From an uncultured Hungatella sp. (GTDB lineage: Bacteria > Bacillota > Clostridia > Lachnospirales > Lachnospiraceae), in assembly GCA_910585645.1 (NCBI GenBank), contig CAJUFP010000083.1, positions 1-22,199 on the forward strand: a stretch of DNA of 22,199 nucleotides. Reading direction: 5' to 3'. Both the position numbers and the translations under genes were made by a program. Under the pieces are notes generated by a model, which had not been told where the DNA came from, searched no databases, and was given only the letters and a program-made list of their open reading frames with translations. Positions 1 to 5,996 of this stretch are shown in pieces; position 1 is the first letter of the stretch, and each line of letters starts with the position of its first letter.

Positions 1-19
1 ATCTCCATGGCATAAATTC

Positions 20-45
20 ACCCGGACAGGACCATCCTTCCCTTC
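20..45 (+). repeat. 26-bp repeat, left copy (inverted partner at 22164-22189)
   Basis: These 26 bases, beginning ACCCGGACAGG, recur exactly on the opposite strand at 22164-22189. Weaker similarity continues outward (GCATA at 10-14, matching the reverse complement of 22195-22199) and inward (CTGGC at 51-55). The shared block is therefore about 45 bp with diverged positions, which suggests two members of a dispersed family rather than a simple duplication. No coding sense was found. The nature of the repeat is unknown. Confidence 0.75.
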
Positions 46-119
46 CCTCCCTGGCCTGCGACAACCGCCGCCTTTGCTCCCTCAATTATATTCAGATATG
101 ACGAAATCAGAGTTCCGGC

Positions 120-503
120 TTAAGGCTGTTGCTGTCCTTCCTGTTGCTGTCCTTCCTGCTGCTGTGCTTCTGTGGTGATTCCGCCATGGTCCATTTGATA
201 GCGCGCATAGATCTTGGGTCCGTACATGATTCCCATAAGCACGAAAAACAGGATGACCAGGGCCACGCCCCTTTTCCAGCCGTAGGGTTCCCAGCCGGTT
301 TTTTGGGGTTCCTTCTTTTGTGTGGGCTGGTATGGGATTCTTTCGGGCACAGGCGTGAGACGGAGTTTGGCCTCCCCTGTAGCCTCAGAGTGGATCTTTT
401 GGAAGGTATACGTTTTGCCGCACTGTGGGCAGATCTCTATGTTTGGATTTTTTCTGTCAACCTCCAGTTTTCCCCCGCAGGAGGGGCATCTCAGTTCTGT
501 CAT
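120..503 (-). CDS. Zinc-ribbon single-pass membrane protein
   Basis: A 127-residue protein. It begins with a four-cysteine zinc ribbon (C6, C9, C25, C28, in the form CPSCG and CPQCG), followed by a polar, proline- and lysine-rich linker and one membrane segment at about residues 79-99. The tail ends in a short Gln/Glu/Gly repeat (QQQEGQQQEG). The ribbon is probably cytoplasmic because it has no signal peptide and lies before the only membrane segment. The start is supported by GGAGGA 7 bases upstream (511-516 on the plus strand). It lies downstream of the minus-strand membrane protein at 742-1473 and may be co-transcribed with it, although a palindromic element lies between them. Zinc-ribbon plus membrane proteins of this size are common and mostly uncharacterised, so no function is assigned. 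Confidence 0.85.
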   Translation of the reverse strand: MTELRCPSCGGKLEVDRKNPNIEICPQCGKTYTFQKIHSEATGEAKLRLTPVPERIPYQPTQKKEPQKTGWEPYGWKRGVALVILFFVLMGIMYGPKIYARYQMDHGGITTEAQQQEGQQQEGQQQP

Positions 504-516
504 GTTACGATCCTCC

Positions 517-680
517 TAGAGCGTGTCTGAAAATTCATTCCCGCCATCTGCACGCCCCACTTTGCGGTATATTTGAGCCAAATTCAGGTTACATAGCCCG
601 CTATGCGCCCTTCATTTGGCTCAAATCTCCCACAAATTGTGACGCACATCTGTCAGAAAGCAATTTTCAGACACGCTCTA
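517..680. mobile_element. 164-bp MITE-like palindromic element
   Basis: The ends are perfect 19-bp inverted repeats (517-535 and 662-680, GAGCGTGTCTGAAAATT inside flanking TA). Inside are a perfect 13-bp pair (571-583 and 614-626, ATTTGAGCCAAAT) and a perfect 6-bp pair (592-597 and 600-605, CATAGC). All three pairs are centred on exactly the same point, 598.5, and the arms between them are also partly complementary. TA at both borders fits a target duplication of the IS630/mariner type or of some IS5-type elements. There is no room for a transposase. As RNA it would fold into one long hairpin. Its left border touches the ribosome site of the minus-strand gene at 120-503. Confidence 0.8.
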
Positions 681-708
681 ATTTGCAGTTATGGATTTTT
701 GTGCGTTT

Positions 709-733
709 GGCAGACTGCGCGAAACGGTCTGCC
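709..733. other. Stem-loop downstream of minus-strand membrane gene
   Basis: GGCAGAC (709-715) and GTCTGCC (727-733) form a 7-bp stem with an 11-base loop just beyond the stop codon of the minus-strand gene at 742. No clear U-run follows on the minus strand, so it is not a convincing intrinsic terminator. It could protect the 3' end or separate two cistrons. Confidence 0.4.
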
Positions 734-741
734 GGAAATCT

Positions 742-1473
742 TTACATCTTCCCATACACCTGTTTGTGAAGCCGGATGACCTCCTCCGGGTTTCTCACGG
801 CGTCGTACTCTTTCCCCTCATAGGAGAAGAAGTGGTCCGTAATAACTTTCGGGTTGCGCTCCCCGATGGCCTTTACAATGTCCAGGCTGGGTTTTTGAGG
901 CGGGTTCCTCTGGATAAAGCCTAACTCATCGTCCGTGACGTAAGCCACCAGAGCGCAGTCGTACCCTCCGTCCTGGCAGAGATACTTTTTGGTGTAGAAG
1001 CATGCCACGAGATCTTCCAGCCGGAAAACGCAGGGGCTTACAGCGGGAAATTTCACGTAGCTGGCCGTGATAAAGCCCATCTGTTTCAGGCTGTTGGTAT
1101 CCTTTCCCTTGTCCATGGAAAGGAGAACGGTTCCCGGCTGTCTAAATTCCTGCTCAATCCGGCGAAGGTCCTGGTCCGTCAGACCGCATTTTTTGTAGGC
1201 TTCGGCCCAGCCCCGCTCCTTTTTCTGCTGCATAGAAAATCCCAGCACGGTCAGCAGAATACCCGGGATGATCATAACCGCCCCAAACCTTACGGCCCCC
1301 TGTGTTCCCATGGTGTTCATCAGCACAGCCGCCAGTGCCGCGCCGATGACAGCCAGCATGATCCCCATGGCCATAATCCCTTTTCCCGCGCCTGACACGC
1401 TGTACATGTACTGAAGCACGCTGCCGTTTTTGGCCATCTTCTGTTTCAGCCTGTCATCTGGTTCAAATATCAT
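742..1473 (-). CDS. Two-pass membrane protein of unknown function
   Basis: A 243-residue protein. A short polar N-terminus is followed by two membrane segments (about residues 31-53 and 62-81) and then a soluble domain of about 160 residues. That domain is rich in charged and aromatic residues, contains CFYTKKYLC and DCALVAYVTDD, and ends HKQVYGKM. No enzyme motif was recognised. The start is well supported by AGGAGGGG about 6 bases upstream. A good minus-strand promoter lies further upstream (1553-1582), and a hairpin lies in the leader. It is probably the first gene of a two-gene unit with the zinc-ribbon membrane protein at 120-503. The topology suggests both ends in the cytoplasm with a short outside loop, by inference. 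Confidence 0.8.
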   Translation of the reverse strand: MIFEPDDRLKQKMAKNGSVLQYMYSVSGAGKGIMAMGIMLAVIGAALAAVLMNTMGTQGAVRFGAVMIIPGILLTVLGFSMQQKKERGWAEAYKKCGLTDQDLRRIEQEFRQPGTVLLSMDKGKDTNSLKQMGFITASYVKFPAVSPCVFRLEDLVACFYTKKYLCQDGGYDCALVAYVTDDELGFIQRNPPQKPSLDIVKAIGERNPKVITDHFFSYEGKEYDAVRNPEEVIRLHKQVYGKM

Positions 1474-1509
1474 AGCGTTCCCCTCCTGTGGTATAAATTA
1501 TAAATCCCT

Positions 1510-1582
1510 GGAAGCTGTCCGGAAGTTGGCCTTCCGGCTTCCCGTAAAAAACATTATATATCAATCCGTCTGTTTTTTTCAA
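1510..1582 (-). promoter_or_regulatory. Promoter and leader hairpin of the membrane-protein gene
   Basis: On the minus strand, TTGAAA (1577-1582) and TATAAT (1553-1558) are 18 bp apart, a good housekeeping promoter. The leader that follows carries CCGGAAG (1519-1525) and CTTCCGG (1531-1537), a perfect 7-bp stem with a 5-base loop. Partly pairing GGAAGC and GCTTCC flank it. No U-run follows, so it reads as a leader hairpin rather than a terminator. Confidence 0.6.
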
Positions 1583-1732
1583 TAAAATAACATGTTTTTC
1601 TATCTTTTTTCCATTTATAAAATCCGGAAATTTACTATAATAAATGTATTCAAAGCCGAAATGGTGTCGATACTATAGTTGGAATAGATGTTCAGTTACA
1701 CAGGATTTGGAAGAATAAAGAGAGGGAAAATT

Positions 1733-1960
1733 ATGAGGTCTATCAGGGTTAGATTTGAACAGGCAAAGGATATCGTTGAGTTTGTCAAGACAGCCAGCAG
1801 GTACAATTATGATATTGACGTGAGATGCGGCAGCGTTGTGGTGGATGCCAAATCTCTTGTTGGCGTTATGGCTGTGGCCAGCAGAAGGGTTGTGGAGGTT
1901 GTGGCCCATACGGAGGAGTGCGGGGAACTGCTTGCAAAAGTGGCCTGCTATGCGGCGTAG
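1733..1960 (+). CDS. HPr-like protein lacking the phosphorylated histidine
   Basis: A 75-residue protein aligning with PTS phosphocarrier HPr. The segment FVKTASRYNYDIDV matches the region after the active site, and DAKSLVGVMAVAS matches the conserved NLKSIMGVMSLG region that holds regulatory Ser46. The Ser46 equivalent (S41) is kept. The active-site loop GIHARPA is replaced by FEQAKDI, so the position of His15 is Gln10 and phosphotransfer from Enzyme I should be impossible. The ATG at 1733 is chosen over the in-frame ATG at 1688 because GAGGG lies 5-9 bases ahead of it and HPr homology begins there. It is followed by a strong terminator. A regulatory, HPr-like role is possible but is inference. 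TATAAT at 1636-1641 may be its -10 element, though no good -35 was seen. Confidence 0.85.
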   Translation: MRSIRVRFEQAKDIVEFVKTASRYNYDIDVRCGSVVVDAKSLVGVMAVASRRVVEVVAHTEECGELLAKVACYAA

Positions 1961-2025
1961 CGAAGGCGCGGCGCCAGGGAGGGTGCCCCAGGCCGGTACA
2001 ATTTGGCTGAAAAATAAAAAGAGCA

Positions 2026-2066
2026 AAAGCCGGGAATCTGCGGACAGGTTCCCGGCTTTCTTTGCC
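2026..2066. terminator. Bidirectional intrinsic terminator
   Basis: AAAGCCGGGAA (2026-2036) and TTCCCGGCTTT (2049-2059) form a perfect 11-bp stem with a 12-base loop. CTTTCTTT lies on the plus side. T-rich sequence lies on the minus side (reverse complement of 2005-2025). It separates the convergent HPr-like gene and the phosphorylase gene. Confidence 0.85.
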
Positions 2067-2071
2067 CGTTT

Positions 2072-2842
2072 TCAGGATCCCCACGCGGCGGCGCATTCCA
2101 GGGCAATGGCCATATACGTATCCTTTTGACTCATTCCGTAGTCTGTCAGATCTCTCATGTCCCAGGTATCGCCGTCTAAAGAGTCTGCCCCGTAGAAAAA
2201 CTGTATGATCGGGATATTCCGGAACCGGGCCACAGCCAGGGACGCGGAACACTCCATCTCAACGGCAATGCAGCCCTGGGCCCTGCGCTCCCGGATAACC
2301 GACGGGGTTTCCCTGTAGATGGCGTCCGTGGTCCACACTTTCCCTGTGACATAGGGAATCTTATGGTGTTCCAGGCACTGTATGGCAATATCCATGGAGG
2401 ATGGGTCCGCGCATATCTCCTCACTGCCCGGAAGGTAATGGTAGCTGGTCCCTTCGTCCCTGACGGCTGACGACGGAAGGATGATCTTATGGTCTGCAAG
2501 GGACTGGTCCAGGATGCCGCAGCACCCAAACTGTATGATCTTTTCGGCGCCGTAAGCGATGATCTCCTCCAGCCCGGCCGCGCAGGCGGGAGCGCCGACC
2601 CGGGACAAAAACAGGCCAAACCTGGTGTTTTTGTAGGTGATCTCATAGACCGGAAGGGCGCCGTTGGCGCTGTAGAGACAGGCTATGGAGGCGGCCTCAT
2701 GGTTTTTGACGTAATCGCGGATCATGTCTTCGGAAAAGGTGGTAATGCAGATTTTGGGGAAGCCGGGAAGCTTTTGGGTGGTATCCCAGGGGTTGATAAA
2801 GGCGTCTCTCTCAGCGTGGAAACGGTTAAAGACAGTTGCCAT
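2072..2842 (-). CDS. Nucleoside phosphorylase family protein (uridine phosphorylase-like)
   Basis: A 256-residue protein of the PNP/UDP phosphorylase superfamily, whose members cleave nucleosides to a base and (phospho)ribose. Family features seen are the early glycine-rich strand (RVGAPACAAGLEE), FGCCGIL, the DEGTSYHY segment, and the signature AVEMECSAS, which in relatives contacts the ribose and base. The exact substrate cannot be read from the sequence. Uridine phosphorylase-like is the best fit; an MTA/SAH-type nucleosidase is less likely. The ATG at 2842 is preferred to an in-frame GTG at 2851 because GAGGAG lies 8 bases before the ATG but runs into the GTG. The start overlaps the upstream TetR gene by 17 bp, so the two are very likely translationally coupled. 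The enzyme or its substrate may be tied to the TetR ligand, by inference. Confidence 0.85.
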   Translation of the reverse strand: MATVFNRFHAERDAFINPWDTTQKLPGFPKICITTFSEDMIRDYVKNHEAASIACLYSANGALPVYEITYKNTRFGLFLSRVGAPACAAGLEEIIAYGAEKIIQFGCCGILDQSLADHKIILPSSAVRDEGTSYHYLPGSEEICADPSSMDIAIQCLEHHKIPYVTGKVWTTDAIYRETPSVIRERRAQGCIAVEMECSASLAVARFRNIPIIQFFYGADSLDGDTWDMRDLTDYGMSQKDTYMAIALECAAAWGS

Positions 2843-3428
2843 GGCAGTCACTCCTCACTAATATTTTTTTGATCTGTCTGACGATGCCGGAGGGTATCCT
2901 CTCGTCTATGGGCATCAGTTTGCTATACATCCGTACACCCTGGTAGGAAAATATGATCAGGTCAAACACGGCGTCAATGTCCACTTCATAAAATTCCTGC
3001 CGGTCGATGCCGTACTGTATCAGCTTTCTCCAGGCGGCATAGGACAAAAGATACTGCTGATACAGGGCGTTGGGACGGCCTGCAATGTCCGGGAGGCTGA
3101 AATATTCGAATATGGCCATGCTTAAGGAGGAGCGGCTGTCCGGCATCTCACGGCGGTATATGTCCAGGATGTGATCTAATATGGCGGCTGCCGGCTGGTT
3201 TTGGCTGATCTGGCGATCAATGTCATCGTCCTGCCTGCCGGTCATATCGTCTATGAGCTCCTGGAAAATCTGGCGGGTGCTTTCGTAGTGGCAGTACAGC
3301 CCGCCGCGGCTTATGTGTGCCGCCTCACAGATGTCTTTCATGGTCACCTGCTTGAATCCTTTTTCCGCAAACAGGGCGGCGGCGCATGTTTTGATGTGGG
3401 TCCTGGTCTTATGCCCTCTTTTATTCAT
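2826..3428 (-). CDS. TetR/AcrR-family transcriptional regulator
   Basis: A 200-residue protein with an N-terminal TetR helix-turn-helix (about residues 27-47, VTMKDICEAAHISRGGLYCHY) and a helical ligand domain typical of the family. The start at 3428 is chosen because AGGA lies 7 bases ahead and the HTH begins 12 residues later. The longer frame back to 3512 would run through the promoter and operators. Two GACA-N4-TGTC sites lie in its own promoter, so it probably represses itself and the downstream phosphorylase gene, with which it overlaps. The inducer is unknown. It may also affect the divergent LRR/VWA/MoxR unit 200 bp away, though no site closer to that unit was found. Confidence 0.88.
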   Translation of the reverse strand: MNKRGHKTRTHIKTCAAALFAEKGFKQVTMKDICEAAHISRGGLYCHYESTRQIFQELIDDMTGRQDDDIDRQISQNQPAAAILDHILDIYRREMPDSRSSLSMAIFEYFSLPDIAGRPNALYQQYLLSYAAWRKLIQYGIDRQEFYEVDIDAVFDLIIFSYQGVRMYSKLMPIDERIPSGIVRQIKKILVRSDCHGNCL

Positions 3429-3445
3429 GGATGTTCCTGCTTTCC

Positions 3446-3493
3446 GACATTTGTGTCTGAAAATATTATACGACATAGGTGTCGGAAAGTCAA
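3446..3493 (-). promoter_or_regulatory. TetR promoter with two operator copies
   Basis: On the minus strand, TTGACT (3488-3493), a 17-bp spacer and TATAAT (3465-3470) make a near-consensus promoter reading into the TetR gene. Two copies of GACA-N4-TGTC lie on it. One is at 3472-3483, inside the spacer. The other is at 3446-3457, just past the -10, where transcription should begin. Their centres are 26 bp apart. The outer flanks also pair (TTTCCGACA at 3441-3449 and TGTCGGAAA at 3480-3488). This is the layout expected for a self-repressing TetR protein that blocks RNA polymerase. Confidence 0.75.
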
Positions 3494-3634
3494 AGGGTTT
3501 TTGACCGGGCAAGTTGAAAAAACGGTGTGATTATGTTAAACTTGGTAACAGATATAAGCAGATTTTTTCACAGACATGCTGCAAAACCATAAGAAATGAT
3601 ATAAAAAACCCGATTAACCTGGAGGAAAAGATCA

Positions 3635-4615
3635 ATGGCAGTAAGTACGGCATATCTCTGTGAGGCCTATGGCCAGGGAATCCGAATCCTGGAATACAGG
3701 AGTCTGGATGGGCTGGCTATAGTGCCGGAGCGTATTGACGGCAAAACCGTGACGTCACTGGCTCCCTACCTTTTTTCCGTACATGAACATTATAATGACG
3801 AACCCCATACAGAAGCCTTTTGGTGGTCTGCCGCGAAAGAGAGGGTATCCGTGGAAGAGATTGAGGACCTTCCACAGGTAAAGGGAGATTTTCTGACAGA
3901 ATTGCGGCTGCCCTGTGGGCTTAGACAGGTGGGAGCCTATGCATTGTACAACTGCGGCGGTCTGAAAAGGCTGGAACTATACAGCACCACGCTGGACTGG
4001 GGAACAGGGGTCTTTACAGGATGTGTAAATGTAACGGAATTGGTGATCCATGCTGATGAATCGGCCAGGTCCTGTCTGAAAGAGATTTTGGCGGAACTGA
4101 AACATACCCTGACCGTGACTTATGACGGAGCCGGGAAGGCGGTACTGATCTTTCCGGAGTTTTATGAGGAGGCAGTGGAAAATACTCCGGCCAGGATTTT
4201 GGTGACGGACACTCACGGCTGCGGCCAGAGATATCGAAACGCGTTTGTGCAGACACAGTTTCAATTTAAGGAATACGACCGTCTATTTCCCCATGTTCAG
4301 GTTCAGGAATCAGAGGCGCTGGCGGTGAGGCTGGCTCTGGGGCGGCTTATGAATCCTTACGGGCTGGCAGGAGAGTACAGGGACCGTTATATGGAGTATC
4401 TGAAAGAGCACAGGGTAACAGCAGCGTGCCAGGCGGCCCAAAGGGAGGAGTTAGAAACTCTTGGATGGCTGCTGGGGGAGATTTCCTATGAGGCGGAGGA
4501 TTTGAAGACCGTGATTGAGGCGGCGGGAAAAAGCGGGAGTATGGCTGCGGTCAGTCTGCTGATGGACAAAGCAGGGACAAAGAGGAAAGAAAAGAGACGG
4601 CGGTTTTCGCTGTAG
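3635..4615 (+). CDS. LRR_5-like (BspA-type) cytoplasmic protein, first gene of a MoxR/VWA unit
   Basis: A 326-residue protein. The N-terminal part (about residues 10-50 and 86-140) has the LxxLxLPxxLxxVGxYALYNCxGLKRLEL rhythm of BspA-type leucine-rich repeats. The C-terminal 180 residues are mostly helical and charged, with a run of Lys/Arg at the very end (KRKEKRRR). There is no signal peptide or membrane segment, so it should be cytoplasmic, unlike most BspA-type LRR proteins, which are surface proteins. The ATG follows TGGAGGAAAAGATCA, a good ribosome site. It lies 34 bp before the VWA gene and is clearly in the same transcript as it and the MoxR ATPase. A role as substrate receptor or adaptor for the ATPase is inference only. 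Confidence 0.8.
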   Translation: MAVSTAYLCEAYGQGIRILEYRSLDGLAIVPERIDGKTVTSLAPYLFSVHEHYNDEPHTEAFWWSAAKERVSVEEIEDLPQVKGDFLTELRLPCGLRQVGAYALYNCGGLKRLELYSTTLDWGTGVFTGCVNVTELVIHADESARSCLKEILAELKHTLTVTYDGAGKAVLIFPEFYEEAVENTPARILVTDTHGCGQRYRNAFVQTQFQFKEYDRLFPHVQVQESEALAVRLALGRLMNPYGLAGEYRDRYMEYLKEHRVTAACQAAQREELETLGWLLGEISYEAEDLKTVIEAAGKSGSMAAVSLLMDKAGTKRKEKRRRFSL

Positions 4616-4649
4616 CGGCCCGAAGTTACAAGAAAGGAGAACCTGTTCC

Positions 4650-5996
4650 ATGATTGACCCAACCAGACACCGTCAGCTGGAAGAACTGAATATGGTAAAC
4701 CTTTGCACCCGGATACTCCAGGATTCCAGAAATGAGCTGTACTTAAACATGCATTTTCTGGACATTTCCCTCAGCAGCCTTACCTTTGAGGCGGACCCGT
4801 CCATGAAGGGCGTGGGGACCGACGGGTATACCATCTATTACAATCCGGATCGTCTGTGTGTGCTTTACCGCAGAGGCCGCGTTTTTGTAAACCGGGCGTA
4901 CCTCCATATGATTTTTCACTGCCTTTTCTGCCATCTGGACACCAGGGGGAAGCGGGCAGAGGAATACTGGAATCTGGCCTGCGACATTGCCATGGAATCC
5001 ATCATAGACGGGCTGTACAAAAAATGCGTACATGCGGCGCCCACGCCTTTTCGCAGGGAGATCTATCTGCGCCTTGGAAAGAAACTGAAGGTGCTGACAG
5101 CAGAGGGAATCTATGAGGCGCTGCAGGAGATGAACTTGTCAGAACAGCAGTACGGCCGGCTGGCAGCGGAGTTTTATGTGGACAGCCACGAGAAATGGGA
5201 TGCGGACTTGCCGCCCGGGACGCCGATGACCGTTCCCCGGCAGGACAGGTGGAAGGATAACCGGGAGAAGATGCAGACGGAGATGGAGTCCGGCGGGCAG
5301 GACCGTTCCGGGCGGGAAGAGGAGAAAAGCCTTCTTGAACAGGTTCAGGTGGAAAACAGGGAGCGGTATGACTATAAGCGGTTTCTGAGGCGGTTTGCGG
5401 TTATGAAAGAGGAGATGCAGACGGACGACGACTCCTTTGACTACATTTATTATACCTATGGGCTGAACAAGTACGGGAATATGCCTCTGATAGAGCCTTT
5501 GGAGTCAAAGGAGGCGTACCGCATCGAGGATTTTGTGCTGGTCATCGACACGTCCATGTCCTGTTCCGGGGAACTGACAAGGCGGTTTCTGGAGGAGACT
5601 TACCGCGTTCTTGGGGAAAGCGAAAGTTATTTCAGAAAGATCAATGTCCATATTATCCAGTGCGACGACCAGGTCAGGTCCGACGTGGTCATAAGGGACA
5701 GGGAGCAGATGGAAGATTATATGAAACACTTTGCGGTGACAGGCGGCGGAGGGACGGATTTCAGGCCTGCCTTTGAGTACGTGGACAGTTTGAGAAAGCA
5801 GGGGCAGTTTACAAAGCTTCGGGGACTATTATATTTCACGGACGGGAAAGGGATTTATCCTGTGAAGATGCCGCCCTATGACACGGCTTTTGTGTTTGTG
5901 CAGGACCAGTATGAGGATGTGTCGGTTCCGTCCTGGGCCATAAAGCTGATCCTGGAGCGGGAGGATTGGAGAGATGAGGGAGGAGAAGAGGCATGA
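4650..5996 (+). CDS. VWA-domain protein with degenerate metallopeptidase-like N-terminus (DUF2201-like)
   Basis: A 448-residue protein. The N-terminal third resembles the putative metallopeptidase domain of DUF2201 proteins: HMIFHCLFCH (residues 86-95) sits where HELLHxALGH is expected, followed by YWNLACDIAMESII (106-119). The catalytic glutamate of HExxH is methionine here (M87), so peptidase activity is doubtful. A charged linker (about 195-235) leads to a C-terminal VWA domain with an intact metal-binding MIDAS: D300-x-S302-x-S304, T369 in GGGGTDF, and D398 in YFTDG. MIDAS-type VWA domains bind partners through a divalent metal. AAGGAG lies upstream of the ATG. The stop overlaps the start of the MoxR ATPase gene by 4 bp (ATGA), the classic arrangement for the MoxR-VWA partnership (compare RavA-ViaA). 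Confidence 0.87.
   Translation: MIDPTRHRQLEELNMVNLCTRILQDSRNELYLNMHFLDISLSSLTFEADPSMKGVGTDGYTIYYNPDRLCVLYRRGRVFVNRAYLHMIFHCLFCHLDTRGKRAEEYWNLACDIAMESIIDGLYKKCVHAAPTPFRREIYLRLGKKLKVLTAEGIYEALQEMNLSEQQYGRLAAEFYVDSHEKWDADLPPGTPMTVPRQDRWKDNREKMQTEMESGGQDRSGREEEKSLLEQVQVENRERYDYKRFLRRFAVMKEEMQTDDDSFDYIYYTYGLNKYGNMPLIEPLESKEAYRIEDFVLVIDTSMSCSGELTRRFLEETYRVLGESESYFRKINVHIIQCDDQVRSDVVIRDREQMEDYMKHFAVTGGGGTDFRPAFEYVDSLRKQGQFTKLRGLLYFTDGKGIYPVKMPPYDTAFVFVQDQYEDVSVPSWAIKLILEREDWRDEGGEEA

Noticed and set aside
91..100. TTCAGATATG as the other end of an element with the left 26-bp repeat
   Set aside because: The right copy of the repeat has no matching partner at the same distance, so an element 90 bp long is not supported.
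709..733. Intrinsic terminator for the membrane-protein gene
   Set aside because: The stem is good but no U-run follows on the minus strand, so it is listed only as a stem-loop.
129..769. Several plus-strand open frames through 129-769
   Set aside because: They run antisense to the zinc-ribbon gene and across the palindromic element, and lack ribosome sites.
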